Assembly (NCBI GenBank): GCA_958299035.1
Contig: CATQJL010000223.1
Coordinates: 79,625,322 to 79,689,321, forward strand
Source: Cylicocyclus nassatus
Lineage: Eukaryota > Nematoda > Chromadorea > Rhabditida > Strongylidae
Reading direction: 5' to 3'
Length of the DNA: 64,000 bases
Translations under genes and position numbers: made by a program
Notes under the pieces: generated by a model
The model's database searches: none
What the model was told of the DNA's origin: nothing
What the model saw: only the letters and a program-made list of their open reading frames with translations
Shown: piece after piece, positions 63,961 to 64,000 of the stretch
How positions within the stretch are numbered: position 1 is the first letter of the stretch
Layout: each line of letters starts with the position of its first letter

Positions 63961-64000
63961 TTGATAGGCAAAATTTTCGATGCAAAGTGTGTAGAAAACA

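Noticed and set aside
1..64000. CRISPR array or prokaryotic operons
   Set aside because: No regularly spaced identical short repeats with unique spacers. Genes have introns and polyadenylation signals, and the context is eukaryotic.

Overview
This is eukaryotic, intron-containing DNA, most likely from a rhabditine or strongylid nematode. Introns that can be placed are 48-82 nt long. The broken P-type ATPase most resembles the nematode P5A (catp-8) type. The LTR elements are BEL/Pao and Gypsy. Nothing is prokaryotic: there are no operons, ribosome binding sites or CRISPR arrays. The species cannot be fixed from the sequence alone.

Almost all of the window is mobile DNA stacked in layers. 0.4-4.3 kb: a two-gene PIF/Harbinger element (transposase on +, Myb-like protein on -, convergent), broken by two later insertions. 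4.5-9.0 kb: fold-back repeats. 9.0-9.3 kb: the 3' end of a LINE. 9.9-15.6 kb: a BEL/Pao retrotransposon with both LTRs, internally deleted and hit by at least three smaller elements. 15.6-26.5 kb: gene-poor, with MITEs and one plausible secreted-protein first exon behind a TATA box (24.7-24.9 kb, minus). 26,781-30,580: a 3.8-kb hAT-type element with a perfect 8-bp target duplication and exon-like cargo. 30.6-41.0 kb: mariner, hAT and fold-back repeats, a tRNA-like repeat, and scattered pieces of a LINE on the minus strand. 41.0-48.2 kb: a Gypsy retrotransposon cut by three insertions whose target duplications can be read directly. 48.4-53.0 kb: a nested fold-back complex. 53-57.5 kb: repeats.

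The right end (57.7-64.0 kb) holds the only sequence resembling host genes. These are a proline-rich repeat protein (minus, one frame break), an HTATSF1-like splicing-factor fragment (plus; stop and frameshift), a short pair of minus-strand terminal exons, and a P5A-ATPase fragment (minus; frameshift, lost motif, altered phosphorylation loop). At least the HTATSF1 and ATPase pieces are pseudogenes.

I found no convincing new functional system. The most informative content is the readable insertion history, several non-autonomous families with defined ends and target duplications, a hAT element carrying spliced exon-like sequence, and the two processively decayed conserved genes.
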